The translations under genes and the position numbers were made by a program. 64,000 nt of DNA from Clostridia bacterium (GTDB taxonomy: Bacteria > Bacillota > Clostridia > Oscillospirales > Acutalibacteraceae): NCBI GenBank assembly GCA_030526115.1, contig JAUNDK010000004.1, positions 1 to 64,000 on the forward strand, given 5' to 3'. Position 1 is the stretch's first letter; each line of letters begins with the position of its first letter. Shown one piece after another: positions 42,991-51,632 of the stretch. The notes below the pieces were generated by a model. The model was not told the origin of the DNA. It ran no database searches and worked only from the letters and a program-made list of their open reading frames with translations.

Positions 42991-44385
42991 ATGTCACTCA
43001 GATCAAGAAACAACACAAATCTGACAGAGGGAAATCTCTGGAAGCAGATACTCCTCTTTTTCTTTCCCATACTCATAGGAACTTTCTTCCAGCAGATGTA
43101 TAATACCGTTGATACCGTTATTGTCGGTAATTTTGTCGGAACCGAGGCACTTGCGGCGGTAGGTACCACGGCAACGGCGCTTAATCTGCTGATAGGATTC
43201 TTCATAGGTGTTTCCTCGGGATGTACTGTTATCATATCGCAGTTCTATGGTGCAGAGGACAGGGAGAATGTATCAAAGGCGGTTCACACATCCATGGCTC
43301 TTGCCATAGTCGGCGGTGTGGTAATCATGCTCATAGGTTTTCTTGGCTCAAGAACTTCCCTGAAGCTCATGAACTGCCCGGATGAAATTCTGGACGATGC
43401 CGTGCTTTATATGTTTGTTTATTTTGCGGGATGTATAGGAAATCTCGTCTATAATATAGGTACAGGCGTGCTTCGTGCCGTCGGAGATTCCAAAACTCCG
43501 CTGTATATACTTATAATCTGCTGTTTAACCAATATAGTTCTCGATCTCCTGTTTGTAGTTGTGTTCAGATGGGCTGTTTTCGGTGTTGCGTTTGCCACCA
43601 TACTTTCACAGCTCGTCAGTGCAATATGCATTATGTACAGACTTATGAGAACGGATGATATGTATAAGCTCGAGGTAAGAAAAATCCGTTTCGATGTATC
43701 TCTTTTAAGAAGCGTAATCAGAATAGGTCTTCCGGCAGGTGGTCAGTCCGTAATGTACTCGCTCTCAAACCTTCTTATACAGACAAGCATAAACGGATTC
43801 GGAACAGCCTGCATTGCCGCATGGTCTGCCATTGGTAAGATTGACGGCTTCGTATGGATGATTATGAACGCCTTCGGTATTTCCGTAACCACCTTTGCGG
43901 GGCAGAACTTCGGCGCGAAGAAATATGACAGAGTCAAACAGACCGCAAAGGTCGGACTTGTTCTTGATATGGCCTGTGTTCTGGTGCTAAGTGTGATAAT
44001 CTTTGTATTCAGATATCCGCTTCTCGGTATATTCACAAAAGACAGCGAGGTTATCGGAATAGGTGCCAATTTCTTCTGTGTGTTCGCACCATCATATTTC
44101 ATTTTCGTGTTCATAGAAATTTTCTCCGGTGCAATCAGAGGAGTGGGCGAGGCGTTACAGCCGATGCTCATCACCTGCCTCGGTGTTTGCGGTCTGAGAA
44201 TAATCTGGCTCACAACCGCAGTGAAAATATGGCCTACCGTTACCATGGTGGCAATGAACTATCCTGTTTCATGGGCAATTACCGCCGTGGTATTCATAGT
44301 TTATTACCTGAGAGGAAACTGGATGAAGCGCAGTATTAAGCGGGATCACGGCAGTGCGGCTCTGGCTGAATATATGGAGAAATAA
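42991..44385 (+). CDS. MATE family exporter 3
   Basis: 464 residues, about 12 membrane helices; GNLWKQILLFFFPILIGTFF and QQMYNTVDTVIVGNFVG are typical of the NorM/DinF-like MATE branch, as is GTGVLRAVGDSKTPLY. Closer in pattern to MATE 1 than MATE 2. RBS GAGGTG, ATG 42991. Substrate unknown. Confidence 0.93.
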   Translation: MSLRSRNNTNLTEGNLWKQILLFFFPILIGTFFQQMYNTVDTVIVGNFVGTEALAAVGTTATALNLLIGFFIGVSSGCTVIISQFYGAEDRENVSKAVHTSMALAIVGGVVIMLIGFLGSRTSLKLMNCPDEILDDAVLYMFVYFAGCIGNLVYNIGTGVLRAVGDSKTPLYILIICCLTNIVLDLLFVVVFRWAVFGVAFATILSQLVSAICIMYRLMRTDDMYKLEVRKIRFDVSLLRSVIRIGLPAGGQSVMYSLSNLLIQTSINGFGTACIAAWSAIGKIDGFVWMIMNAFGISVTTFAGQNFGAKKYDRVKQTAKVGLVLDMACVLVLSVIIFVFRYPLLGIFTKDSEVIGIGANFFCVFAPSYFIFVFIEIFSGAIRGVGEALQPMLITCLGVCGLRIIWLTTAVKIWPTVTMVAMNYPVSWAITAVVFIVYYLRGNWMKRSIKRDHGSAALAEYMEK

Positions 44386-44413
44386 AAAAACTGAAAATAA
44401 TTTAAAAAAGTTG

Positions 44414-44441
44414 TTGACATTCCGAAAATTCGTGGTATAAT
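44414..44441 (+). promoter_or_regulatory. Promoter of tRNA-Leu(GAG) copy 1
   Basis: TTGACA (44414-44419), a 16-base spacer and TATAAT (44436-44441). Confidence 0.85.
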
Positions 44442-44475
44442 AATCAACGTTGTGACGAACAACACAAATGAATAA

Positions 44476-44559
44476 GCGCGAGTGCTGGAATTGGCAGACA
44501 GGCACGTTTGAGGTGCGTGTGTCTACGACGTACGGGTTCAAGTCCCGTCTCGCGCACCA
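44476..44559 (+). tRNA. tRNA-Leu, anticodon GAG, copy 1
   Basis: 84 bases with encoded CCA. GCGCGAG pairs with CTCGCGC; anticodon stem CACGT/GCGTG with loop TTGAGGT; class II variable arm; T arm ACGGGTTCAAGTCCCGT. Confidence 0.95.
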
Positions 44560-44561
44560 CG

Positions 44562-44593
44562 AAAAACTCTCTTGAGAAATCAGGAGAGTTTTT
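44562..44593 (+). terminator. Terminator of tRNA-Leu(GAG) copy 1
   Basis: AAAAACTCTC pairs with GAGAGTTTTT. Confidence 0.85.
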
Positions 44594-44703
44594 GTGTTAT
44601 ATGTGGAATCTGTAAAACCTCTCGGAAAGTTCCTGTAAAAGTGACCGGAGAATAGCAGAAACCGGAGGCAAAATTCATCTGAAAAAATTTCTGAAAAAAG
44701 TTG

Positions 44704-44731
44704 TTGACATTTTGGAATTACGTGGTATAAT
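44704..44731 (+). promoter_or_regulatory. Promoter of tRNA-Leu(GAG) copy 2
   Basis: TTGACA (44704-44709), a 16-base spacer and TATAAT (44726-44731). Confidence 0.85.
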
Positions 44732-44771
44732 AGTCATCGTTGAGTGACTCAACAGACAAAAACAAATAAAT

Positions 44772-44855
44772 GCGCGAGTGCTGGAATTGGCAGACAGGCA
44801 CGTTTGAGGTGCGTGTGTCTACGACGTACGGGTTCAAGTCCCGTCTCGCGCACCA
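44772..44855 (+). tRNA. tRNA-Leu, anticodon GAG, copy 2
   Basis: Sequence identical to copy 1 (44476-44559) and with its own promoter and terminator, so the whole transcription unit has been duplicated in tandem. Confidence 0.95.
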
Positions 44856-44857
44856 CG

Positions 44858-44889
44858 AAAAACTCTCTTGAGAAATCAGGAGAGTTTTT
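44858..44889 (+). terminator. Terminator of tRNA-Leu(GAG) copy 2
   Basis: Same AAAAACTCTC/GAGAGTTTTT hairpin as copy 1. Confidence 0.85.
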
Positions 44890-44918
44890 GTGTTATATAA
44901 AAAGAAAGCAGGGGAATT

Positions 44919-45419
44919 ATGAACTCTTTGATTTTCGGAAATATTCTGGCTTTTATCGGATCGGCCATTATGGTTGCCATAGGTCTTGTAAAAAACCGTA
45001 ATAAAATTATTCTTGCACAGTGTGCTCAGTTTGCCTTTCAGGGAACGGCGAATCTGGTGCTTGGTGGCACAAGCGGAGGCATAGCTACTCTTTTAAGTAT
45101 TCTGAGAAATCTCATCTGTATTAAGTGGAAACTTAATGTTCCGCTCAAGGTTGTGTTTTCCGTGATTGTTGCTGTGCCATGCCTCATGTCATTTAACGGA
45201 ATTCTCTCACTGTTTCCGCTTATCTCTGCAATTGCTTTCACGTGGTTACTTGATGTGAAGAGTGCTGTGCTTCTTAAAACGGTAATAATATCAACATCAT
45301 GCCTGTGGCTTATATATGATTTCTCGATAAAGAATTATGTTGCGGCTGCTTTTGATGCGTTCACAATAGTGTCGAATACAGTCGGCATTTTCATGGTCAG
45401 AAAAAACGGCGAACAGTAA
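44919..45419 (+). CDS. YgjV-like inner membrane protein
   Basis: 166 residues, five or six membrane helices, with the family-like start LIFGNILAFIGSAIMVAIG and motif QFAFQGTANLVLGGTSG. YgjV-family proteins are uncharacterised membrane proteins. RBS GCAGGGGAA; the gene begins 29 bases after the second tRNA terminator and has its own terminator. Confidence 0.8.
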   Translation: MNSLIFGNILAFIGSAIMVAIGLVKNRNKIILAQCAQFAFQGTANLVLGGTSGGIATLLSILRNLICIKWKLNVPLKVVFSVIVAVPCLMSFNGILSLFPLISAIAFTWLLDVKSAVLLKTVIISTSCLWLIYDFSIKNYVAAAFDAFTIVSNTVGIFMVRKNGEQ

Positions 45420-45427
45420 AAACCGAT

Positions 45428-45459
45428 GTCGTCTTCCGGTTGGGGGAGACGGCTTTTTT
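45428..45459 (+). terminator. Terminator after the YgjV-like gene
   Basis: GTCGTCTTCC pairs with GGGGAGACGGC (two G-U pairs), followed by TTTTTT. The 45460-45861 stretch beyond holds only the adhE regulatory region. Confidence 0.8.
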
Positions 45460-45711
45460 ATTTGCCGAAAAGAAAATAAAACCGGAAAAATTTTACGGAT
45501 ATTTTACACAAATCGGGACTTTATGGCAAATCGACAAAGAAAGGGTGCTCTGTTTTGTTAATATACATAATAGTATTATTTTGTTGTTTATGGTAAAATT
45601 ACAAAAGGTAAATTTATTCCTGTCCGTTCAGTTTATCGGTATCGATTTTTGGCGGGTTATTATTTTGATAATACTTCTATATCTTTTTGGTAATTCCATT
45701 TTTTGAGAAGT

Positions 45712-45729
45712 ATGTTAAAATATTAACAA
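45712..45729 (+). promoter_or_regulatory. Rex operator of the adhE/hydrogenase operon
   Basis: ATGTTAAAATATTAACAA matches the Rex consensus TTGTTAA-N4-TTAACAA at 13 of 14 informative positions. It overlaps a probable promoter (TTGGTA at about 45688, TATGTT at 45711-45716) so Rex binding would block transcription and high NADH/NAD+ would release it. The remaining leader to 45861 contains a GCCC/GGGC hairpin near 45755-45775. Confidence 0.8.
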
Positions 45730-45861
45730 AGTTAATTGTAATAATCTGAAATTATGCCCTGAGAAGCTTTTCGGGCTGAGGTCAGATGACAATTCGGCTA
45801 TATGCCTAACTATATATAATTCGATACCAGAATGTATAATCATTAAGGAGGAAAACCGAGA

Positions 45862-48576
45862 ATGGGAAACCAGGTTTACGAAATCATTGACTGCGTTGAG
45901 AAGCTCGAAGCAGCTATTGAGAGAGTCAGAAAGGCTCAGAGCATCTACGCAACATACACTCAGGAGCAGGTAGATAAGATCTTCCTCGCAGCCGCAACAG
46001 CAGCTAACAAGCAGAGAATTGCTCTCGCAAAGATGGCTGTTGAAGAGACAGGCATGGGTATTGTTGAAGACAAGGTTATCAAGAACCACTACGCAAGTGA
46101 ATACATCTACAATGCTTACAGAGATACAAAGACCTGTGGCATCATCGAAGAAGACAAGGAGTTCGGTATTAAGAAGGTAGCAGATCCAATCGGCGTTATC
46201 GCTGCTGTTATCCCAACAACAAACCCAACTTCCACAGCTATCTTCAAGACACTTCTTGCCCTCAAGACAAGAAACGGTATCATCATTTCCCCACATCCAA
46301 GAGCAAAGAACTCCACAATCGCTGCTGCAAAGATCGTTCTTGAGGCTGCTATTGAGGCAGGTGCTCCTGAAGGACTTTTCGGTTGGATTGATGTTCCATC
46401 CCTCGAGATGACAAACACAGTTATGAAGGAAGCTGACATCATCCTCGCAACAGGTGGTCCTGGCATGGTTAAGGCAGCTTACTCCTCCGGTAAGCCGGCT
46501 CTCGGTGTTGGTGCCGGTAACACACCAGCTATCATCGACGACACAGCTGACATCGTTCTCGCTGTTAACTCCATCATCCACTCCAAGACATTCGATAACG
46601 GTATGATCTGCGCATCCGAGCAGTCTGTTATCATCATCAAGGAAATCTACGATGCAGTTAAGGAAGAGTTCGCAAGACGTGGCTGCTACTTCCTCAATCC
46701 GGAAGAGACAGAGAAGGTAAGAAAGACTATCGTTATCAACGGCGCTCTCAACGCTAAGATCGTTGGTCAGAAGGCTGCCAAGATTGCTGAGCTCGCAGGC
46801 GTAACAGTTCCGGAGGGAACAAAGATCCTCATCGGTGAGGTTGAGTCCGTTGACATCTCCGAGGAGTTCGCTCACGAGAAGCTTTCTCCAGTTCTTGCTA
46901 TGTACAAGGCAGAGAACCTCGAGGATGCATTCGCAAAGGCAGAGCACCTCATCGCAGACGGCGGTTACGGTCATACATCTTCCATCTACCTCAACGCTCA
47001 GACAGAGCAGGCTAAGGTTGATGCATTCGCAAAGAGAATGAAGACTTGCCGTATCCTCGTTAACACACCAGCTTCCCACGGTGGTATCGGTGATCTTTAC
47101 AACTTCAAGCTCGCTCCATCACTCACACTCGGTTGTGGTTCCTGGGGTGGCAACTCAGTTTCAGAAAACGTAGGTGTTAAGCACCTTATCAATATTAAGA
47201 CAGTAGCGGAGAGAAGAGAGAATATGCTTTGGTTCAGAGCTCCTGAGAAGGTTTATATCAAGAAGGGTTGCTTACCTGTAGCTCTTGATGAACTCAAGAA
47301 CGTTATGGGCAAGAAGAAGGCATTCGTCGTTACAGACCAGTTCCTTTACAGCAACGGTTATGCAGATCCTATTTTCAAGAAGCTCAACGAGATGGGCATT
47401 CAGCACAGCTGCTTCTTCGACGTAGCTCCGGACCCAACACTCGAGTGTGCTATCAGAGGCGCAGAGCAGATGAAGGCATTCCAGCCTGACACAATCATCG
47501 CCCTCGGTGGTGGTTCCGCTATGGACGCTGCTAAGATCATGTGGGTTCTCTATGAGCATCCGGAAGCAGACTTCATGGATATGGCTATGAGATTCGTAGA
47601 TATCAGAAAGAGAATCTACACATTCCCTAAGATGGGTGAGAAGGCTTACTTCATCGCTATCCCGACATCCGCCGGTACAGGTTCTGAGGTTACACCATTC
47701 GCTGTTATCACAGATGAGAAGACAGGTGTTAAGTATCCTCTCGCTGACTACGAGCTCCTCCCTGACATGGCTATCATCGATACAGATTACCACATGTCCG
47801 CTCCAAGAGGCCTCACAGCTGCTTCCGGTATCGACGCTGTAACACATGCTCTCGAGGCTTATGCTTCCATCATGGCTACAGATTACACAGACGGTCTTGC
47901 TCTCAAGGCTCTCAAGACAATCTTCGAGTACCTCCCAAGAGCATACGACAACGGCCAGAACGATGTTGAGGCAAGAGAGAAGATGGCTAACGCAGCTACT
48001 ATGGCCGGTATGGCATTCGCAAACGCATTCCTCGGAATCTGCCACTCCATGGCTCATAAGCTCGGTGCTTTCCATCACCTCCCACATGGTGTTGCCAACG
48101 CACTCATGATCGACGAAGTTCTCAGATTCAACGCTTCTGAGGTTCCTGTAAAGATGGGTACATTCTCTCAGTATGATCACCCACACACACTCGCAAGATA
48201 CGCTGAGGTTGCTGATTACCTCGGATGCAAGGGCAACAACGATGCTGAGAAGCTCGAGGCTCTCATCGCTAAGATCGATGACCTCAAGAAGTATGTAGGC
48301 ATCAAGGAGACAATCAAGGATTATGTTCCAAACGAGGAAGACTTCCTTGCAAGACTCGATGAGATGACAGAGCAGGCATTTGATGACCAGTGCACAGGTG
48401 CTAACCCACGTTACCCACTCATGAGCGAGCTCAAGCAGATGTATCTCAATGCTTACTACGGCAACAAGTTCGAAGAGATGAGCTTCCCAAGCGAGGCACA
48501 GCTCTCCGGTGTAGATAAGACAGACGTTAAGCAGTCATTCCGCAGAGCAAAGAACGGAATCAACAAGAACCTGTAA
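45862..48576 (+). CDS. adhE: Bifunctional acetaldehyde/alcohol dehydrogenase AdhE
   Basis: 904 residues, usual family length. N-terminal CoA-acylating aldehyde dehydrogenase (about 1-440; catalytic Cys250 in FDNGMICASEQ; GVGAGNTPA), a linker, then an iron-dependent alcohol dehydrogenase (about 460-900; ALGGGSAMDAAK, PTSAGTGSEVTPF, metal-binding HSMAHKLGAFHHLPHG). Converts acetyl-CoA to ethanol using two NADH; such proteins form spirosome filaments. RBS AAGGAGG. First gene of a likely seven-gene redox operon under a Rex box. Strong codon bias suggests high expression. Confidence 0.97.
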   Translation: MGNQVYEIIDCVEKLEAAIERVRKAQSIYATYTQEQVDKIFLAAATAANKQRIALAKMAVEETGMGIVEDKVIKNHYASEYIYNAYRDTKTCGIIEEDKEFGIKKVADPIGVIAAVIPTTNPTSTAIFKTLLALKTRNGIIISPHPRAKNSTIAAAKIVLEAAIEAGAPEGLFGWIDVPSLEMTNTVMKEADIILATGGPGMVKAAYSSGKPALGVGAGNTPAIIDDTADIVLAVNSIIHSKTFDNGMICASEQSVIIIKEIYDAVKEEFARRGCYFLNPEETEKVRKTIVINGALNAKIVGQKAAKIAELAGVTVPEGTKILIGEVESVDISEEFAHEKLSPVLAMYKAENLEDAFAKAEHLIADGGYGHTSSIYLNAQTEQAKVDAFAKRMKTCRILVNTPASHGGIGDLYNFKLAPSLTLGCGSWGGNSVSENVGVKHLINIKTVAERRENMLWFRAPEKVYIKKGCLPVALDELKNVMGKKKAFVVTDQFLYSNGYADPIFKKLNEMGIQHSCFFDVAPDPTLECAIRGAEQMKAFQPDTIIALGGGSAMDAAKIMWVLYEHPEADFMDMAMRFVDIRKRIYTFPKMGEKAYFIAIPTSAGTGSEVTPFAVITDEKTGVKYPLADYELLPDMAIIDTDYHMSAPRGLTAASGIDAVTHALEAYASIMATDYTDGLALKALKTIFEYLPRAYDNGQNDVEAREKMANAATMAGMAFANAFLGICHSMAHKLGAFHHLPHGVANALMIDEVLRFNASEVPVKMGTFSQYDHPHTLARYAEVADYLGCKGNNDAEKLEALIAKIDDLKKYVGIKETIKDYVPNEEDFLARLDEMTEQAFDDQCTGANPRYPLMSELKQMYLNAYYGNKFEEMSFPSEAQLSGVDKTDVKQSFRRAKNGINKNL

Positions 48577-48591
48577 TTGGAGGAACCCAAA

Positions 48592-49341
48592 ATGACATTC
48601 GATAGAGTTATTGCTGTTCGTAACAGAAAGACTATCTACCGTGACAACGATAGATGCTACAAGGTTTTTAACGAAGACTACTCCAAGGCAGATGTTCTCA
48701 ACGAGGCCCTTAACCAGGCTCTCGTTGAGGAAACAGGTCTCAACATTCCAAAGGTTCTCGAAGTTACAATGACTGAAGGAAAGTGGACAATTGTTTCCGA
48801 GTACATCAAGGGCAAGACTCTCTCTCAGCTTATGAAGGAAGAGCCGGAGAAGAAGGACGAGTACATTAACCTTCTCGTTGACCTTCAGCTCGACATGCAC
48901 TCCAAGTCAGCAAAGAGACTTAACAAGCTCAAGGATAAGATGAACTCCAAGATTGAGGTTTCCGATCTTGACGCAACAACAAGATACGACCTCCACACAC
49001 GTCTTGAGGCTATGCCAAAGCACAACAAGGTTTGCCACGGCGACTTCTGCCCATCCAACATCCTCATCGCTGAGGACGGCACACCTTACATCCTCGACTG
49101 GTCCCACGCAACACAGGGTAACGCTTCCGCTGACGTTGCAAGAACATACCTTCTCTTCTACCTCGATGGCGACTTTGATGCAGCTGAGAAGTACCTCAAC
49201 CTCTTCTGCATGAAGAGCAACACTGCTAAGCAGTATGTTCAGAAGTGGATGCCAATCGTAGCAGCTTCCCAGTCCGTAAAGGGAAATGAGAGAGAGCGCG
49301 AGTTCCTCCTTTCCTGGGTAAACGTTGTAGATTACGAATAA
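48592..49341 (+). CDS. APH/choline-kinase-fold phosphotransferase
   Basis: 249 residues from ATG 48592; the TTG at 48577 is part of the TTGGAGG binding site. The Brenner motif HGDFCPSNIL (catalytic Asp151) and the metal-binding LDWSHA identify the aminoglycoside phosphotransferase/choline kinase fold; the N lobe has YRDNDRCYKVFN and VSEYIKGKTL. No signal peptide. It sits 15 bases after adhE and 15 before the ferredoxin gene in the hydrogenase operon, an odd place for a resistance enzyme; a protein, lipid or metabolite kinase role is possible. Uses the same strong codon bias as adhE. Confidence 0.8.
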   Translation: MTFDRVIAVRNRKTIYRDNDRCYKVFNEDYSKADVLNEALNQALVEETGLNIPKVLEVTMTEGKWTIVSEYIKGKTLSQLMKEEPEKKDEYINLLVDLQLDMHSKSAKRLNKLKDKMNSKIEVSDLDATTRYDLHTRLEAMPKHNKVCHGDFCPSNILIAEDGTPYILDWSHATQGNASADVARTYLLFYLDGDFDAAEKYLNLFCMKSNTAKQYVQKWMPIVAASQSVKGNEREREFLLSWVNVVDYE

Positions 49342-49356
49342 TAAGGAGACTTATTT

Positions 49357-49596
49357 ATGAAAGTTACAGTATGTATCGGTTCATCCTGCCACATCAAGGG
49401 ATCCCGTCAGGTTGTTGAGCAGCTCCAGTATCTCATCGCAGAGAACAATCTCGGTGACAAGGTAGAGCTCGGCGGAACATTCTGCATGGGCAAGTGCCAG
49501 GAAGGCGTTTGTGTAACTGTTGACGATGCATTCCACTCTGTTTCTCCTGAGACAGTTAAGGATTTCTTCGAGCAGAACATCAAGGCTAAGGTCTGA
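49357..49596 (+). CDS. NuoE/HymA-like thioredoxin-fold [2Fe-2S] ferredoxin 1
   Basis: 79 residues; CIGSSCHIKG (C-x4-C) and FCMGKCQEG (C-x3-C) give the four ligands of a thioredoxin-like [2Fe-2S] protein, without the N-terminal helical domain of full NuoE. Likely electron carrier for the hydrogenases encoded downstream. Similar to the second copy at 49696, indicating duplication. Confidence 0.88.
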   Translation: MKVTVCIGSSCHIKGSRQVVEQLQYLIAENNLGDKVELGGTFCMGKCQEGVCVTVDDAFHSVSPETVKDFFEQNIKAKV

Positions 49597-49633
49597 TTTA
49601 AACATAAGTGACATTTGTCACTGACAGATAATT

Positions 49634-49679
49634 TTGCACTGCCGTTCCTTCCGTTTCGGGGGGAGCGGCTAAAGTGCAC
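49634..49679 (+). promoter_or_regulatory. Intercistronic hairpin between the two ferredoxin genes
   Basis: TTGCACT pairs with AGTGCA, inner GCCGTTCC/GGGGAGCGGC. No T run; possibly an mRNA-processing or stability element in the operon, which would let the upstream genes be expressed more strongly. Confidence 0.5.
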
Positions 49680-49695
49680 AAATGGGGTATAGATT

Positions 49696-49944
49696 ATGAT
49701 TATCCAGATTTGTGTCGGATCTTCCTGTCATCTCAAGGGATCGGAAGAAATTGTTGAGCTTCTCCAGAAGTATATTCAGGAGAAAAAGCTCGAGACTGAG
49801 ATTACTCTCGCCGGCAGCTTCTGCATTGGCAGATGCAACCGTGAGGGCGTTACAATCCAGGTTGACGATGAAGTTGTAACAGGTGTAACTCCTGCAAATT
49901 TCAGAGACTTTTGGGAAGATAAAGTATTAAAAAATCTTAATTGA
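49696..49944 (+). CDS. NuoE/HymA-like thioredoxin-fold [2Fe-2S] ferredoxin 2
   Basis: 82 residues; CVGSSCHLKG and FCIGRCNREG provide the C-x4-C and C-x3-C ligands. Paralogue of the preceding ferredoxin. It ends inside the TTG region of the next gene, suggesting coupling to the sensory hydrogenase. Confidence 0.88.
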   Translation: MIIQICVGSSCHLKGSEEIVELLQKYIQEKKLETEITLAGSFCIGRCNREGVTIQVDDEVVTGVTPANFRDFWEDKVLKNLN

Positions 49945-49958
49945 GAAGAGATATAGAC

Positions 49959-51632
49959 ATGGCTAACTGCTTAACATTAAAAAAATCCAACTGCGTAAAC
50001 TGCTACAAGTGTATAAGACACTGCCCTGTTAAAGCTATCCGTTTCTCAGGTGGTCAGGCTCATATTATTCAGAATGAGTGCATCCTGTGCGGAAAGTGCT
50101 TTGTAGTGTGCCCTCAGAATGCAAAGGAAATTTCTTCTGAGGTTGAAAAAGTAAAGGTTCTTATACAGAGCGGTGATCCTGTTGTTGTTTCACTTGCTCC
50201 GTCTTTTGTCGCAAACTGGGACGGTGTAGGTATAGAATCCATGAAAGATGCTCTCAAAAAGCTCGGCTTCTTCGATGCAGAAGAAACAGCCATCGGTGCA
50301 ACTTTCGTAAAGCGTGAGTATGAGAGAATGATTTCCGAGGATAAGCAGGATATTATCATTTCATCCTGCTGTACTTCTGTTAATCTTCTTATTCAGAAAT
50401 ATTATCCAAACGCACTTCCTTTCCTTGCAGATGTAATCACCCCAATGCAGGCCCACTGCAAAGATATAAAGAAGAGAATACCAAGGGCAAAAACCGTATT
50501 TGTCGGCCCTTGTGTAGCAAAGAAGGACGAAGCCCAGAGATACGAGGGAATCGTAGACGCTGTTCTCACCTTTGAGGAGCTTGAGGAATGGTTTGCCGAG
50601 GCAAAGATTGTTCCGGAGCAGAATATCGTAAAGAATGAAGAGAGCCGCGCAAGATTCTTCCCGACTGCGGGCGGAATTCTCAAGACCATGAGCCAGGAAA
50701 CAGGCTACAACTACATTGCCGTTGACGGTCCTTCCAACTGTATCTCCACATTAAGAGATATTGAGGCCGGAAAAATTCATCACTGCTTTGTAGAGATGAG
50801 CATGTGTATAGGTTCATGTATAGGCGGTCCTGTAATGAGCAAGAAGCGTTTCTCACCGGTTGAGAATTATCTTGCTGTTGCCAATTTTGCAGGTAAAAAC
50901 GATTTTGCTGTTGAACAGCCTGATGAACTCGAGCTCAAGCAGCATTTCGATTACATAGATATGGGTATTGCCATGCCTACAGAAACCCAGATTTCCGCTG
51001 TACTCAGAGAGATGGGCAAGTATAAGCCTTCTCAGGAGTATAACTGCGGTTCCTGCGGTTACGAGACATGCCGTGAAAAGGCAATTGCCGTATGTCAGGG
51101 CAAGGCAGAGGTTTCCATGTGTATTCCTTACATCAAGGATAAGGCAGAGAGCCTCTCTAACACAATATTCAAGAATACACCAAACGGAATTGTCGTTGTA
51201 AACGAGAACTATGAGGTTCAGCAGATTAACCCATCCGCACTCAAGATTATGAACCTGCGCTATGCTTCCGATATACTCGGCGATCAGCTTGTAAGAATTC
51301 TCGATCCTAAGGAGTTCATTCAGGTTAATCAGTCAGGCACAAGCATTTACAACGAGAAGAAATATCTTGCAGAATACCGCAAGTATGTCGAAATGACAAT
51401 TGTACCGGACCGTGAAAATCACATTCTCCTGTGCATCATGAGAGACATTACAGATCAGGAATCCGCAAGAGAAAGAAAAGAGAATTTAAGCCGTGAAACA
51501 GTTGAGGTTGCCGACAGAGTTGTTGAGAAGCAGATGAGAATCGTTCAGGAAATCGCTTCTCTCCTCGGTGAAACAGCGGCCGAAACAAAGATAGCACTCA
51601 CCAAGCTGAAGGAGTCGGTATCACATGAATGA
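49959..51632 (+). CDS. Putative sensory [FeFe]-hydrogenase with PAS domain (HydS/HfsD-like)
   Basis: 557 residues from ATG 49959. Order: two [4Fe-4S] motifs (CVNCYKCIRHCP; CILCGKCFVVCP), an H-cluster domain (about 75-360) with modified L1 motif SSCCTS in place of TSCCP, L2 GPCVAKKDE and L3 EMSMCIGSCIGG, an extra four-Cys cluster motif (CGSCGYETC, later CQGK and MC; about 365-392), and a PAS domain (about 400-510) ending in a helical tail. This is the group C/D 'sensory' hydrogenase layout, thought to sense H2 or redox state. The next gene, overlapping by 8 bases, is a PP2C phosphatase, its presumed output. Confidence 0.88.
   Translation: MANCLTLKKSNCVNCYKCIRHCPVKAIRFSGGQAHIIQNECILCGKCFVVCPQNAKEISSEVEKVKVLIQSGDPVVVSLAPSFVANWDGVGIESMKDALKKLGFFDAEETAIGATFVKREYERMISEDKQDIIISSCCTSVNLLIQKYYPNALPFLADVITPMQAHCKDIKKRIPRAKTVFVGPCVAKKDEAQRYEGIVDAVLTFEELEEWFAEAKIVPEQNIVKNEESRARFFPTAGGILKTMSQETGYNYIAVDGPSNCISTLRDIEAGKIHHCFVEMSMCIGSCIGGPVMSKKRFSPVENYLAVANFAGKNDFAVEQPDELELKQHFDYIDMGIAMPTETQISAVLREMGKYKPSQEYNCGSCGYETCREKAIAVCQGKAEVSMCIPYIKDKAESLSNTIFKNTPNGIVVVNENYEVQQINPSALKIMNLRYASDILGDQLVRILDPKEFIQVNQSGTSIYNEKKYLAEYRKYVEMTIVPDRENHILLCIMRDITDQESARERKENLSRETVEVADRVVEKQMRIVQEIASLLGETAAETKIALTKLKESVSHE

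Noticed and set aside
45440..45706. 88-residue frame between the YgjV-like gene and adhE
   Set aside because: Begins inside a terminator, low-complexity Ile/Leu/Phe-rich, and ends just before the Rex/promoter region; no homology recognised.
45715..47079. 454-residue minus-strand frame opposite adhE
   Set aside because: Same codon-bias artefact; it also runs through the Rex box and promoter.
47272..48186. 304-residue minus-strand frame opposite adhE
   Set aside because: Shadow frame; no recognisable domain and no start signal.
48592..49341. Aminoglycoside resistance gene
   Set aside because: Only the general fold motifs are present; operon context and codon use match adhE, not an acquired resistance gene.
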